The notes: a model not told the origin generated them from the letters alone. DNA of 64,000 nt from Pseudarthrobacter psychrotolerans (GCF_009911795.1 NZ_CP047898.1:2852001-2916000), one strand, 5' to 3'. Numbered from the stretch's first letter, positions 34,015-43,745 are shown. Made by a program: numbers and translations.

Positions 34015-35247
34015 ATGCTCATTACCAACGTCCGCCCCTGGGGCGGGGACGCCGTGGACCTCGAAGTTCGGCAGGGGCGGATCGTGGCCGTTCACCCCGC
34101 GGGGACCGCCGTCGTAGCTGCAGACGCCGCCGGCGGGACTGTCGACGGACGGGGCCGGATCGCCGTGCCCGCATTCACCGACGTGCACGTCCACCTCGAC
34201 TCGACCCGGATCGGGCTGCCGTTCCGGGAGCACACAGCCTCGCCCGGTGTGTGGAACATGATGTGCAACGACCGGGAAAACTGGCGCGACACCCCCATCC
34301 CCTACAGGGATGTCGTGGCCGGAACGCTGGAACGAATGATTGCGCGGGGCACCACCCGCGTCCGTTCCTACGCCCAGATCGACGTGGACTGCAAGCTTGA
34401 GCGCTTCGAGGCCGTCATGGCCGCGAAGGAGCACTTCGCCCACGCCGCCGACGTAGAGGTCATGGCTTTCCCCCAGGCAGGCCTCCTGCTCGAGGATGGC
34501 ACCATCCCGCTCCTCGAGGAGGCCCTCCGCTCGGGGGCGACAACCATCGGCGGCATTGATCCCTGCCAGCTGGACCGTGACCCGGTTCGCCATCTGGACA
34601 TCGTCTTCGGTCTGGCGGAGAAGTACGGCGTCGACGTCGACATTCATCTGCACGAGCCTGGCCACCTGGGGGTCTTCAGCGCGGAACTTATCTTCGAACG
34701 CACCCGCGCGCTGGGGATGGAGGGCCGCGTCTCGCTGTCCCACGCGTACGATCTCGCCAATGTCCACCCCGACGTGACCGCTCGGCTCATGGAGCAGATG
34801 GCCGAGCTCGACATTGCGTGGGCGACGGTCGCCCCGGCAAGCGGCGGCACGCAATTCGACCTCGCCCGGATGACCGAGGCGGGGATCCGGGTCGGTTTGG
34901 GCGAGGACGGGCAAAGGGACTACTGGAGCCCCTACGGCAATTGCGACATGCTCGACCGCACTTGGCAGTTGGCCTTCACACACCGGCTGCGCAAGGACCG
35001 GCTGATCGAGCACTGTGCGGCGATCGCCACCATCGGAGGCGCATCCATCATGGACCGCACCGTCCAGCGCCTCACCAGCCCCGACGACCGGCCGGGCCTG
35101 GCTCCCGGAGACCGGGCCGACATCGTCCTGGTTGACGGCGAGACCATTGCGAGCAGCGTCATGGACCGCGGCACCGACCGCACCGTCATCCACAATGGCA
35201 GGCTCGTCGCCGACAAGCTGGCCGTTCTTCCAAACCCGGCTGCGTAG
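34015..35247 (+). CDS. Cytosine-deaminase-like amidohydrolase (CodA family)
   Basis: 410 residues. VHVHLDSTRIG gives the HxH, and then come QIDVDCKLE, AFPQAGLL, GGIDPCQLD, DIHLHEPG, LSHAYDL and GEDGQRDYWSPYGNCDML, which follow the order of E. coli CodA and N-isopropylammelide/isocytosine deaminases. It deaminates or hydrolyses a pyrimidine- or triazine-like ring. No signal peptide. It lies downstream of DUF3100 copy B and probably completes the GntR-regulated set, suggesting an N-heterocyclic substrate. Confidence 0.87.
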   Translation: MLITNVRPWGGDAVDLEVRQGRIVAVHPAGTAVVAADAAGGTVDGRGRIAVPAFTDVHVHLDSTRIGLPFREHTASPGVWNMMCNDRENWRDTPIPYRDVVAGTLERMIARGTTRVRSYAQIDVDCKLERFEAVMAAKEHFAHAADVEVMAFPQAGLLLEDGTIPLLEEALRSGATTIGGIDPCQLDRDPVRHLDIVFGLAEKYGVDVDIHLHEPGHLGVFSAELIFERTRALGMEGRVSLSHAYDLANVHPDVTARLMEQMAELDIAWATVAPASGGTQFDLARMTEAGIRVGLGEDGQRDYWSPYGNCDMLDRTWQLAFTHRLRKDRLIEHCAAIATIGGASIMDRTVQRLTSPDDRPGLAPGDRADIVLVDGETIASSVMDRGTDRTVIHNGRLVADKLAVLPNPAA

Positions 35248-35315
35248 TTAGGCGCGTTTCCTTCCCACAGCCGGTGTCCGCGCCGGGTGGAGGACGGCGG
35301 GTGGAGGACGGTTAC

Positions 35316-35347
35316 CGAACGACGGCGGGACCTCCCGCCGTCGTTCG
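35316..35347. terminator. Gene-end hairpin, family copy 6
   Basis: A perfect 15-bp stem CGAACGACGGCGGGA / TCCCGCCGTCGTTCG with a CC loop, 69 bases after the deaminase-like gene. Confidence 0.7.
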
Positions 35348-35472
35348 CTTCCGTTTGTTGCCGAAACCAGGCAGCTGTAGTCTGCACATCCGGTCCGGTC
35401 CAGTCACGCCATGGCTCCGAATGCTTAGTAGAGATCAACAGCGTTAGTAGCGATCCACAGAGGAAGGCGGGC

Positions 35473-36387
35473 ATGAGCGTTCGGCAGGAGTCCGCGACGT
35501 GGGCGGGCACGCTGCGGCTGCACGTCATTGCAACCGAACTGGGCCCGTGCACTGTGCGTGTCCAAAAGGGCACCGGGTCTCCAGAGTCCGGTACAGCGGA
35601 GGTGTATCTTCACGGCGCCGCGGGATCCTGGACCAGTTTCCGGCCGCTGCTTTCCGCGGCATCGCCTCACGATCGTGTCTTGATCGATCTGCCGGGCTGG
35701 GGCGAATCCACGAAAGGTGCCCGGCTGGAACACTTCGGCAGCGAGGCGATGGCACGCGCGGTCACCGAGGTCCTGAACGTGCTCGGTTACGCGCGGTGGA
35801 ACCTCGTGGGCCACTCCATGGGAGGCTTCCTGGCGTTGCATATTGCGGCGGCGTGGCCGGACCGCACCGCCAGCGTCGCCGCCATTTCGGCCACGACCTT
35901 CGGAGTTGCTGAGGCCGCCCGCGAGCCACTGCGCAGCCTGTCCCGGTTCCCGGCGTTTGTCGGCATGAGGCTGCTCATGCGCTCACTGGCCGCCCTCGGT
36001 CCGGCAGGGCCGGCACTGGCCCATGCCGTTGGAGCCACACCGCTGATGGGACCTCTGATGGCGCCGTTCTTCGCAGATCCCGCAGGCATACCCGCGACGG
36101 TGATCCGTGGGCTCGGCCATGACGCCCGTCCGGCCAGCTTCTCCGCGGCTGCCCGGGCAGTGGCGCACTACGATTTTGACCAGTGGCGCGGCATCCGCTG
36201 CCCCGTGCTGGCGACGCGCGGGGACACTGACGTGTTCACGTCTCCCTCCGATCTGGACCGGCTGGCCGCCACAGTGCCGAACGTCCGGGCTGTGACGATC
36301 CCGCGTTGCGGCCACTTCGCCAACGTCGAGCAGCCGGAGCACGTGCAGCAACTGCTTGAGGACCTGTGGTCAATGACAAGGAGTTGA
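35473..36387 (+). CDS. Alpha/beta-fold hydrolase
   Basis: 304 residues from the ATG at 35473 (AGGAAGG upstream). The frame is open earlier, but that stretch includes the hairpin. The fold shows the oxyanion region LHGAAGSW, nucleophile elbow GHSMGGF, an Asp in TRGDTDVF and the catalytic His in RCGHFANVE. The substrate is unknown; a small ester or epoxide-type substrate is possible. Its stop is one base from the stop of the convergent GPP34 gene. Confidence 0.87.
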   Translation: MSVRQESATWAGTLRLHVIATELGPCTVRVQKGTGSPESGTAEVYLHGAAGSWTSFRPLLSAASPHDRVLIDLPGWGESTKGARLEHFGSEAMARAVTEVLNVLGYARWNLVGHSMGGFLALHIAAAWPDRTASVAAISATTFGVAEAAREPLRSLSRFPAFVGMRLLMRSLAALGPAGPALAHAVGATPLMGPLMAPFFADPAGIPATVIRGLGHDARPASFSAAARAVAHYDFDQWRGIRCPVLATRGDTDVFTSPSDLDRLAATVPNVRAVTIPRCGHFANVEQPEHVQQLLEDLWSMTRS

Positions 36388-36388
36388 A

Positions 36389-37162
36389 TCACAAATTTGC
36401 GGCTTCTTGCTCCGCCAGTCTGATCATACGGAGTTCGTCCTCCACCGCGCGGGACGGCCAATAGTCCTTCGACAGCTCAGTTGCGCGGGTCAGATCTGCT
36501 GCCGGGAACAGCTTGCCGAGCAGTCCGGCCGCCTGAAGCAGGGCGATCAGCACGATGGTCCTGGCATCGGGTGCCTTGGAGTCAGGCTTGGCAGCAGGCT
36601 TGGCGGAATCGGTCGCCGCGGAATCAGTCGTCCCGGCATCCGGCACCGCGGCATCAGACGCCCCGGCCTCGGGCTCAGTCGTATCAGGCGCCTCGAGATC
36701 GGACGGCGCACCGCTGAGTGCGGCCTGGATCTTTTCCAGGAGGGCCGCCTCCGGAGCGTGGTCCTTCTCCGGGTACCGCACGGCCCGGAACCGGCCGAGG
36801 TGCTTTTCACCGACATGTTCCACGATGCCCAGTGACGCCATCCCCTCGTAGACGCGCTGCACCTCGGCGCGGCTCTCCAGCATTCCCACCCATCCCTTGG
36901 GAGAGTGGGGCCGGGATTTGCCACGGATGAGTTCCAGCTCGCGCTGGAACTCCGATTCCGGGGCGGTGCCGGTGGCCTTGACGCGCTTCCCCTGCAGCTC
37001 GATCGCGCCGATCAGGTCCAGCTCGGCCAATATTGCCCCTGCCACAGTGGTCCTGAGCGCGAACACCGGCACTTCGGGCTTTCCGTTCACGTCGTTCGTT
37101 GCCAGAAGGAGGAAGGCCTGGGGAAGGTTCAGCTCCGTCGCCTTCGGTGTTTCAGCGTCCAT
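36389..37162 (-). CDS. GPP34-family (GOLPH3-like) phosphoprotein, copy B
   Basis: 257 residues, a close paralogue of 20488-21126 (shared LNLPQA, LATND, AILAELDL, GAIELQGKRV, ASLGIVEHVGEKHLG, RYPEKDHAPEAALL and KDYWPSR). It carries an extra low-complexity linker at about 148-198 rich in Ala, Asp, Pro and Ser (for example DAAVPDAGTTDSAATD), perhaps a flexible acidic hinge. Function is unknown in bacteria; the eukaryotic relatives bind phosphoinositide and Golgi enzymes. The upstream 50 bases are similar to those of copy A. Confidence 0.88.
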   Translation of the reverse strand: MDAETPKATELNLPQAFLLLATNDVNGKPEVPVFALRTTVAGAILAELDLIGAIELQGKRVKATGTAPESEFQRELELIRGKSRPHSPKGWVGMLESRAEVQRVYEGMASLGIVEHVGEKHLGRFRAVRYPEKDHAPEAALLEKIQAALSGAPSDLEAPDTTEPEAGASDAAVPDAGTTDSAATDSAKPAAKPDSKAPDARTIVLIALLQAAGLLGKLFPAADLTRATELSKDYWPSRAVEDELRMIRLAEQEAANL

Positions 37163-37237
37163 ACGAACATGGTGGCCCTGTTGGGCTCCCACCACAATGA
37201 GAATTTACTAGTGTCGACGGCGCCCGCTACTCACGTC

Positions 37238-37924
37238 CTATTTGGGGACGGGAACGGACGACGGCGGGACTTCCCGCCGTCGTGCAGTTGCGTTGGGTGC
37301 CGCCGGCCGTCGTGCGGTGAGCACCGCGTTGATGAACCAGACGGGCAGCGTGAGTCCGCAGGCAATCGTCAGGGGCGGCAACACCATCACAGGCACACAC
37401 GCCACACCGACCACTATTGCCAGCAGCGACCGCCCCGGACGGCGCAGTGCGGCGCGAACGGCCGACTTCACCATGACGCCGGCCGTAAGAGCGTCGTTGT
37501 CCGGTTCGCTGGCAAGCACGATGTAGTTCATGGCGAACGCCAGTAAGGCCAGGAGTATAGGCAACTGGGCCCCGAGCAAGACGACACTCATGGACGTCGG
37601 GTGGCCGGCAAGCCACAGCATATTCGCTGTGACCATGCCAAAAGCCAGGGGAATGCCGGCGGCAGCCGGCAGGTCCCTGCGCCAGGACTTTCGCACGGAG
37701 CGGACCACACCGAGGAAGGCCTCGTCGTCAGTGTGGCCGATGGACCGCAGCACCCGGGTGGCCCCGACAAGCCCGGAAAGCCATGTCACGACGGGCAGCA
37801 AAAAGAGAATGGCCGCGATGTTGGCCAGGAACAGGCTGGAGGGGTAGCGCAGGAGTCCCAGGGACGCTGCCGCCAGGCCCTCCGGCCTCGATCTGCTTGC
37901 TCCGTACCCTTTTAGTGTCGTCAT
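37238..37924 (-). CDS. DUF624 (YesL-like) membrane protein
   Basis: 228 residues with about four to five membrane segments and the DUF624 pattern (LFLLPVVTWLSGLVGATRVLRSIGHTDDEAFLGVVRSVRKSWRRDL). YesL-type proteins recur in polysaccharide-lyase and ABC sugar operons and are of unknown function. Its start overlaps the heparinase stop by the ATGA arrangement with GGGAGA upstream, so it is last in the operon. The common gene-end hairpin lies inside its final codons. Confidence 0.82.
   Translation of the reverse strand: MTTLKGYGASRSRPEGLAAASLGLLRYPSSLFLANIAAILFLLPVVTWLSGLVGATRVLRSIGHTDDEAFLGVVRSVRKSWRRDLPAAAGIPLAFGMVTANMLWLAGHPTSMSVVLLGAQLPILLALLAFAMNYIVLASEPDNDALTAGVMVKSAVRAALRRPGRSLLAIVVGVACVPVMVLPPLTIACGLTLPVWFINAVLTARRPAAPNATARRREVPPSSVPVPK
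37258..37283. terminator. Gene-end hairpin, family copy 7, inside a coding end
   Basis: A 12-bp stem ACGACGGCGGGA / TCCCGCCGTCGT with a CT loop. It encodes RRREVPPSS near the C-terminus of the DUF624 protein, 18 bases before its stop. The hairpin therefore was either captured into the frame or the true stop was lost. Confidence 0.6.
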
Positions 37925-40085
37925 TCTCCCGCCATTCCTATCTCGCCGTTGGCAGTCCACCGGAGGCTCAGCACCCCGCTGGAGTCGCCGGATCCCTGAC
38001 TGAAAGCGGACAGATCCACCTTGCGGCCGTGAATCTCCACATGGCTGGCACCATATGCCAGGAGTCCGCCTCCGGATTCGTCTTCAAAAGCCACCGCTGA
38101 TTCGGCAGCCAGGGTCAGGGGCCCGGCACGCTTGGGGGCGCCGTCGTCGGCCGGGGGAAAGAACCACGTGCTGCGGCGGCCCACGCCGTGACGGCCGACA
38201 AGCTGCGGCTGTCCTGCGCTGTCCCCGGCGAGGCTGAAGACACCGTTCCCGGCGTCCGGCCGGATGGCTGCCTTGTCGCCGTGCGGGTCGGTGCGCGGTT
38301 GAAGTATCCGCGTAAACCGGGCCCGGATAAGCGGGCCCGCGTCGGATCTGAGTCGCTCCATGGTCTTGGTGATGCTCAGCGACGGCGTGCTTGATGTGGG
38401 GTTGGCGCTCACCTCGATACTTTCCGTCCCCGTCGTCGTTCCCGCCTCGAAAATATCGATAGTCAGGGCGCCGAAGCCTTTGCGCACGGTCCACCGTTGC
38501 GGTGTTTCCTGTGTGGCCGGTACATCGGAGTGCAACAGCCAACTCCACTCACGTGGTGCGCTGGCCTCCAGCCGGTCATCAATGAAGAGCTCCCCGCCCG
38601 GACCGACCAGCAGCGTGCGCAGCATTGTCTGAACCCCGAGTTCCGGCGGATAGCAGGGGGCCGTATCGACGATAAGCAGACCCAGCGCTCCGGTGCCCGG
38701 TACGCCTGCGGCGCAGGCATGCAGCACCGGGGCCGCGGCTTCGGGCAGGTTCTTCCACACGTGATAGCTGCCTTCACCGCGCATCCCGCGCCCGTCAACG
38801 AGAACCACGTTGTGGTGTCCGGACAGCTTCCTGCTGCTGTAGCCCTCATCGATGGCGAGGTATTCCCCGCCCCAATCACCACGAACGCACCCATGTCGGG
38901 GTGCGAGTGTCCGTCGCTCGCTGCCTGCCATTTGCCGGAAGCTGCCAGCGCGTGGCCTTCCCGCCAGGAACCGTGCCCGCTTCCGGGCGAGGCTTTGACC
39001 GAGACCATGTTTGCATCATCGCGCCACGATGTCCGGGTGGCCAGCAGGCCCAAGTCAGAAAAGCTTCGCCCCGTTGGCAGTGCCATGGGCGACGCCGGTT
39101 CAATCGTCTCGTTGAACCAGAGGAACTCAAGGTAGGCCTCCGGCATCACCCCGGGACGTACGCCGCTTTCATAGGCTTCGCGCCAGAAGTGCTGATCGGC
39201 GACCCGGTTGGCCAGCCACTGGGCCTCCCCGATTCCATATTCGCTGGCGAGCTTGTAGTACAGCGCCACACTGTGACCGCTGCGCCGGTCGTGGCAGTCG
39301 CCGTGATTGATAATCGTCTCAAAGCCCGGGGCGGCCTGGTGCAGCCGGTACCAGAATGTCTGGCGCAGAAAATCGAAGTCCTTGAACGCGTTGTGGCCTT
39401 CCGGGTCGTGGGCCGTCCGCATGAGATCGGCGTGTGCGGCCAGCCACGGGACTCCGTATCTCCAGTAGACAACCCCTTCGCCGTCGGCGCCATCGGCCGG
39501 TAGCCGGCGCCGCAGTTCGCGTGCGTTGGCGGCCGCTGCCGCGGTCCAGTCGCCCGACCGGGGGTGGCCGGGCAGCGCATAGCCAACCGCGGCCAGGCCC
39601 GAATAGCAGATCCAGTTGTGGTTTTGCCAGTACGCGTCAGCCCACCAGGCTCCACGGTTTTCCTCGATGTATTTATGGAGGCGGCCCGCCTGCAGCGCCA
39701 GTTTGGCCTGCAGCATGCTGCGCTCGTCAGCCGGGAGCAGATGGCCCACCCAGTCCTCCACCAACGCCAGTCCGAAGCAGAGCCACCCGGCGTCGAGGTC
39801 GGTATCGGGCATGTGCTCCTTGCCCCAGTGCGGCAGGGCGCAGGTGGCCCGGAGCCAGCGGCGGAGTTCCGCCAGGTACCACGGCTGGCCGGTGAGCAGG
39901 TGGGCAAGCGCCAGGTTGGGGGCGCCCGCCCCCAGCCAGGTGATACTGGCCGAGGGATGCTGTTCCGGCAGCACCTGCCGGGCCGACCATTCACACTGCT
40001 CATGGAGCCGCCGGAACTGCGAGCGGTGTGAAGTTGTGACGGCGCTGCGGAGCGCATCAAGCCTGTCGCCGATCAGGAGGCTCAT
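37921..40085 (-). pseudogene. Heparinase II/III-like polysaccharide lyase, one apparent frameshift
   Basis: The product reads in one frame from ATG 40085 to about 38870 and in another from there to 37921. The join is at the G run GGGGCGGGG (minus), where one extra G would restore GAGEYLAIDEG. The repaired protein is about 720 residues. The N-terminal alpha/alpha toroid region (HWGKEHMPDTDLDAGW, YWQNHNWICYSG, INHGDCHDRR) is followed by a heparinase-II-type beta-sandwich (DGHSHPDMGAFVV, HHNVVLVDG, WSWLLHSD). The typical role is beta-elimination of uronate-containing polysaccharide. The start overlaps the stop of the second lyase (TGATG). There is no signal peptide, so it acts on imported oligosaccharide. 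Confidence 0.8.
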
Positions 40086-42016
40086 CAGTCCGCCGCATAG
40101 GTGTGCGTGCGGCCGGAAACGGTCACGATGATTCGGCCGTCCCGAACGTCCAGTCCGGCTGCCGGGTCGGCGGCGGAGTACAGGGAGGCGAACCGCGTTG
40201 CCGGGTTTCCGGCGAGCCCGGCGTCCAGCGTCCAGTCGGCGCCTGAACGCCAGAGATGCGGGCGGTCCGCCGGTGCCCGCACAGGCACCGAGCGCAGGCC
40301 AAAGGTTCCTTGCGGGGTGTGCGGGAGCATGTGGGTCCCGAACAGGACTTCTGAGCCGTCGCCCCAGGTGCTCCGCCACTGGAGAGGGTCCCCTGGAACG
40401 GGCCGCAACGCGAAATCCACGTCCGGCCTGAAGCCGAGGCTGATCTCGCCGGATGGCGTGTCGGCGCTGGAGTCCGCTTCCACGTCGAAGATGTCGATGA
40501 GATGGTCCGGTGCCATGATCACCCGCCGGCGCAGGAGCACGCCCGGGTACGCGCCCCGGGTTTCCGCCGCGAGGAATGCCGTCCCGCCGTCCATCCGGGC
40601 GTCGAGCAGTTTTCCGGAACACTCAGCCTGTTCCCCATTGCCGATCCGCACGGTGGGATGGGACCGGACACCTGCATACGGGTAGCGCAGGAATGAACCG
40701 TAAGGCGGCGCGCCGGGATCCGGCTGCCACCAGACACCCCGGCCATAGAAGTAGAGCGCCAGTTTGTCGAAGTGCCCGTGCGATCCGCCGTGCGGTCCGA
40801 AATCGAGAACGGCACTGAACCCTGTTCCGCCCTGGCGCACAATTCCGAAGCCGGCGTCGGGAAAGACGGAAAGGCCGACGGCGTCCTCGGGTTGCGCAGG
40901 TTCCGCCGGGCCCGCCGCGGCACCGGTCTGCGTGCCGGGTCCGGACCCGCTGCCGCCGGCCAGGCCGTCGCCCGCTCCCCCGATCCAGCCGCGGATCATG
41001 GCCAGCGTCTCCCGCGCCTCCGAGCCCAGGCGGGCCGCAGCCGCGTCGCGGATGGCGGCGGTCTGCGGCACGAGGTCCGGGAACAGCTGACCGGCGAGCT
41101 CCATCGTTTCCAGGTACTCAAGATCCTGCGCCCGGCGGGCCACGGGGCTGTCATGGATGGCCGGCACGGTGCCATCGGCGGTGCTGATGGCGGTGAGTGC
41201 GCCGATCATGGCACGCAGCGTCTGCTGCGTTTCCTCCGGGATTTCGGCTGCGGACCATCCCCGCAGTGACAGGAGGGAGGCCCGCAGAACGAACATGTGA
41301 TAGTACGGTGCGCCTTCCCATTCCCATCCGTCCGGGAGGATTGCGGCCTGCAGGTGCCGGGACAAGCCCACCGGGCTGCTCATCAAATCCCCGCGGGTAT
41401 CAAGGTCCCCGTCCAGGGCGGCCAGGGCGCCGCTGGCAAGGCGTTCCGCGGCTGTCAGCCAGGCGGTGTAGTTGCTCTTCAGCTTTCCGGCATCGATGAG
41501 TTCGGCACGGCCCGCCCGGACCGTCTCCAGGATGGCAGCCAGGAGGCCGCGGGCATCGTCCTCGGCAGAGCCCCAGTCGAGATCCGGGAGCTGTTCGCAC
41601 AGTGCCCAGATGCCGTCAGCCACGGCCACACCCCAAATGGCTTCGGTCAGTGCCTGGTGGAACAAGCGGCCGCGGACCATCCAGTGTTCGGCGCCTTCGT
41701 TGGGTTTGTTCCCGACCGTATCCAGCAGCGCGCGGTATTGGGCGAGGGCCTCAAAGACATGTGCCGCTTCGCCGCGGTGACCGGCGAGCCGGATGCGCCG
41801 GGCAGCCTGCTGATGGCACATCACGGTCCAGGCGCCGGAATACGGTTCGCCGGAGACCTCGCATCCCGCCGGGCAGCGGAAGGCCTGGTTTTCGCTGGTC
41901 GACTCACCCGGAAGCAGCTCGGCACCATGTACCGGGCAGGCAAAGTTGTGCCACCAACCGCCAGGCCGGTTCGGGATGGCTGGCCGGTCGTACGTGGTCT
42001 GCGGTGTGACTGTCAT
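40085..42016 (-). CDS. Heparinase II/III-like polysaccharide/oligosaccharide lyase
   Basis: 643 residues. The N-terminal element GGWWHNFACPVHG...RCPAGC...GEPYSGAW carries a CxxH/CxxxC pattern found at the start of many heparinase II/III relatives. A helical toroid and a beta-sandwich with DFGPHGGSHGHFDKLALYFY and GRGVWWQPDPG follow, holding the His/Tyr residues likely used in elimination. A Gly/Ala-rich linker at about 355-390 separates them. Cytoplasmic by lack of signal peptide. It overlaps the SDR gene stop by four bases. The paired lyases may act in sequence, one endo and one exo/oligo-lyase; this is inference. Confidence 0.85.
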   Translation of the reverse strand: MTVTPQTTYDRPAIPNRPGGWWHNFACPVHGAELLPGESTSENQAFRCPAGCEVSGEPYSGAWTVMCHQQAARRIRLAGHRGEAAHVFEALAQYRALLDTVGNKPNEGAEHWMVRGRLFHQALTEAIWGVAVADGIWALCEQLPDLDWGSAEDDARGLLAAILETVRAGRAELIDAGKLKSNYTAWLTAAERLASGALAALDGDLDTRGDLMSSPVGLSRHLQAAILPDGWEWEGAPYYHMFVLRASLLSLRGWSAAEIPEETQQTLRAMIGALTAISTADGTVPAIHDSPVARRAQDLEYLETMELAGQLFPDLVPQTAAIRDAAAARLGSEARETLAMIRGWIGGAGDGLAGGSGSGPGTQTGAAAGPAEPAQPEDAVGLSVFPDAGFGIVRQGGTGFSAVLDFGPHGGSHGHFDKLALYFYGRGVWWQPDPGAPPYGSFLRYPYAGVRSHPTVRIGNGEQAECSGKLLDARMDGGTAFLAAETRGAYPGVLLRRRVIMAPDHLIDIFDVEADSSADTPSGEISLGFRPDVDFALRPVPGDPLQWRSTWGDGSEVLFGTHMLPHTPQGTFGLRSVPVRAPADRPHLWRSGADWTLDAGLAGNPATRFASLYSAADPAAGLDVRDGRIIVTVSGRTHTYAAD

Positions 42017-42798
42017 TTGATCTTCTCTCCGCCGGTGACATCCCAGGTTTCCCCGGTGATGAACGAAGCCTCGGGGGAACTGAGGAACGTGACAACATTG
42101 GCGACGTCCTCAGCGGTGCCGGAGCGGCCCAGTGGAATCCCGGAGGAAATTTTCCTCTGCGCCTCCGCACCCGTGAACGTGTCGTGGAAGGCGGTGTTGG
42201 CGATAAAACCAGGTGCCACGGCATTGACCCGCACCCCCGCAGGTGCCAACTCCTTGGCCAGGGCCCGGGCCAGGCCGTCAACACCGGCCTTCGCCGCGGC
42301 GTAGGCGATGGCACCGGGACCGCCGCCGTTGTGCGCGGCCACGGAGGACATCAGGATGACGGAACCGCCGCTTTCCGCCAACAGGGGCGCTGCGGCCTGG
42401 ACGGTAAAGAAGGCGCTGCTCAGGTTGACATCAATCACTTTGTGCCAGAACTCGACGTCGATATCCGCAAGGGCGCGGCGGTCCACCAGGTGGCCGGCGT
42501 TGGCAACCACGGTGTCCAGGCCGCCCAGCTCGTCCCTTGCGGCGCGCAGCAGATCGTCCACATCCTGTTGGACTGTCAGGTCGGCACGCACCGCGACGGC
42601 GTTCCTGCCGAGGGCATGGATCTCGGCAACGGTATCCTGCGCATCATCCTTGCTCGTGTTGTAGTGCACAACGATGTCGGCGCCGGACTTTGCGAGGGCC
42701 AGCGCGCAGGCGCGGCCAATACCGTGGCCGGCCCCGGTGACGAGGGCACGCGTGGGAAGGGTGGGGGAAGTCAAAGACAAGGTGTTCTCCTGTTTCAT
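42013..42798 (-). CDS. Short-chain dehydrogenase/reductase (SDR)
   Basis: 261 residues from the ATG at 42798 overlapping the permease stop. Rossmann motif TGAGHGIGRA, NAGH, and the catalytic Ser, Tyr and Lys in SSVAAHNGGGPGAIAYAAAKAG. Classical SDR, NAD(P)H-dependent. In a uronate-lyase operon it could reduce the unsaturated uronate-derived keto product (4-deoxy-5-keto-uronate type), like A1-R/KduD enzymes; this is inference. Confidence 0.87.
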   Translation of the reverse strand: MKQENTLSLTSPTLPTRALVTGAGHGIGRACALALAKSGADIVVHYNTSKDDAQDTVAEIHALGRNAVAVRADLTVQQDVDDLLRAARDELGGLDTVVANAGHLVDRRALADIDVEFWHKVIDVNLSSAFFTVQAAAPLLAESGGSVILMSSVAAHNGGGPGAIAYAAAKAGVDGLARALAKELAPAGVRVNAVAPGFIANTAFHDTFTGAEAQRKISSGIPLGRSGTAEDVANVVTFLSSPEASFITGETWDVTGGEKIK

Positions 42799-43745
42799 TA
42801 TTTGATGCCTGCGTGGGTGAATCCGTCGACGAAATAGCGCTGGCCCAGCAGGAACAGCGCCACCATCGGGAGCGTGGCCAGTGCAGTTCCGGCCATCAGC
42901 AGCGACCATTGGGTGGTGTTTTCGTTCTGGAAGACGGATAGGCCTACCTGGATGACTCGCAGGTTGTCCGAGGATGTGACCAGCAGTGGCCACAGGAAGT
43001 TGTTCCAGGAGGACTCAAACGTCAGCAGCGCCACAGTGGCAATGGCCGGTTTGATCTGCGGCGTGATGATTCTGGCATAGATGCCGAATTCGCTGACTCC
43101 ATCCAGGCGGGCTGCTTCGGCCAGTTCAACGGGAACGGAAGCGTAGAACTGGCGGAACAGGAACACCGCGAAAGGTGTCACCGCGCCCGGAACAATCAGC
43201 GCCCACCAGGAATCCAGCCAGCCAATACCGCCCTGTCCGAACGCGTCGTTGCCCCCGAAGAACGGCATGAACCGCACGATCAGGAACTCCGGGACGATCT
43301 TTGTGTACGTGGGGATCATCAGGGCGGCAATGAACGCTCCCATGATCAATGTGGATCCACGGAATTTGAGTCTGGCCAGCGCGTAACCGGCCATCGAGGC
43401 CATCACCAGGTTGAGTGCTGTGTGGCTGATGGCGATGATGAAGCTGTTGCGCGCATACGTGGCGAAGGGCGCAGCCTTGAGCGCATCGGAGTAGTTGCTC
43501 CACTGGAGCTCCCCGGGAATCAGCGGCGGATTGGCCATGCCCAGCTCGCTCGGCGGCCGCAGCGAGGTGATGATCATCCACAGGAACGGGACCAGCATGA
43601 CGAACGCGATGGCGATCAGCGCCAGGCACAGGAGTCCGCGCCGGAACCGGGCTTTTCGTTTGTGGTCCACCCGGGTGGCTGCCCCCGGGGCTGCGGTAGG
43701 CCCGGTGTGTTGCGGCGCTCGCTTCGGAGCCTTAACTATCGTCAT
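42798..43745 (-). CDS. Sugar ABC transporter permease (MalG-type)
   Basis: 315 residues, six membrane segments, EAA loop ELAEAARLDGVSEFGIY. It overlaps the SDR start (TAATG) and the MalF-type gene (14 bases). CUT1 family, importing the oligosaccharide substrate of the lyases. Confidence 0.92.
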   Translation of the reverse strand: MTIVKAPKRAPQHTGPTAAPGAATRVDHKRKARFRRGLLCLALIAIAFVMLVPFLWMIITSLRPPSELGMANPPLIPGELQWSNYSDALKAAPFATYARNSFIIAISHTALNLVMASMAGYALARLKFRGSTLIMGAFIAALMIPTYTKIVPEFLIVRFMPFFGGNDAFGQGGIGWLDSWWALIVPGAVTPFAVFLFRQFYASVPVELAEAARLDGVSEFGIYARIITPQIKPAIATVALLTFESSWNNFLWPLLVTSSDNLRVIQVGLSVFQNENTTQWSLLMAGTALATLPMVALFLLGQRYFVDGFTHAGIK

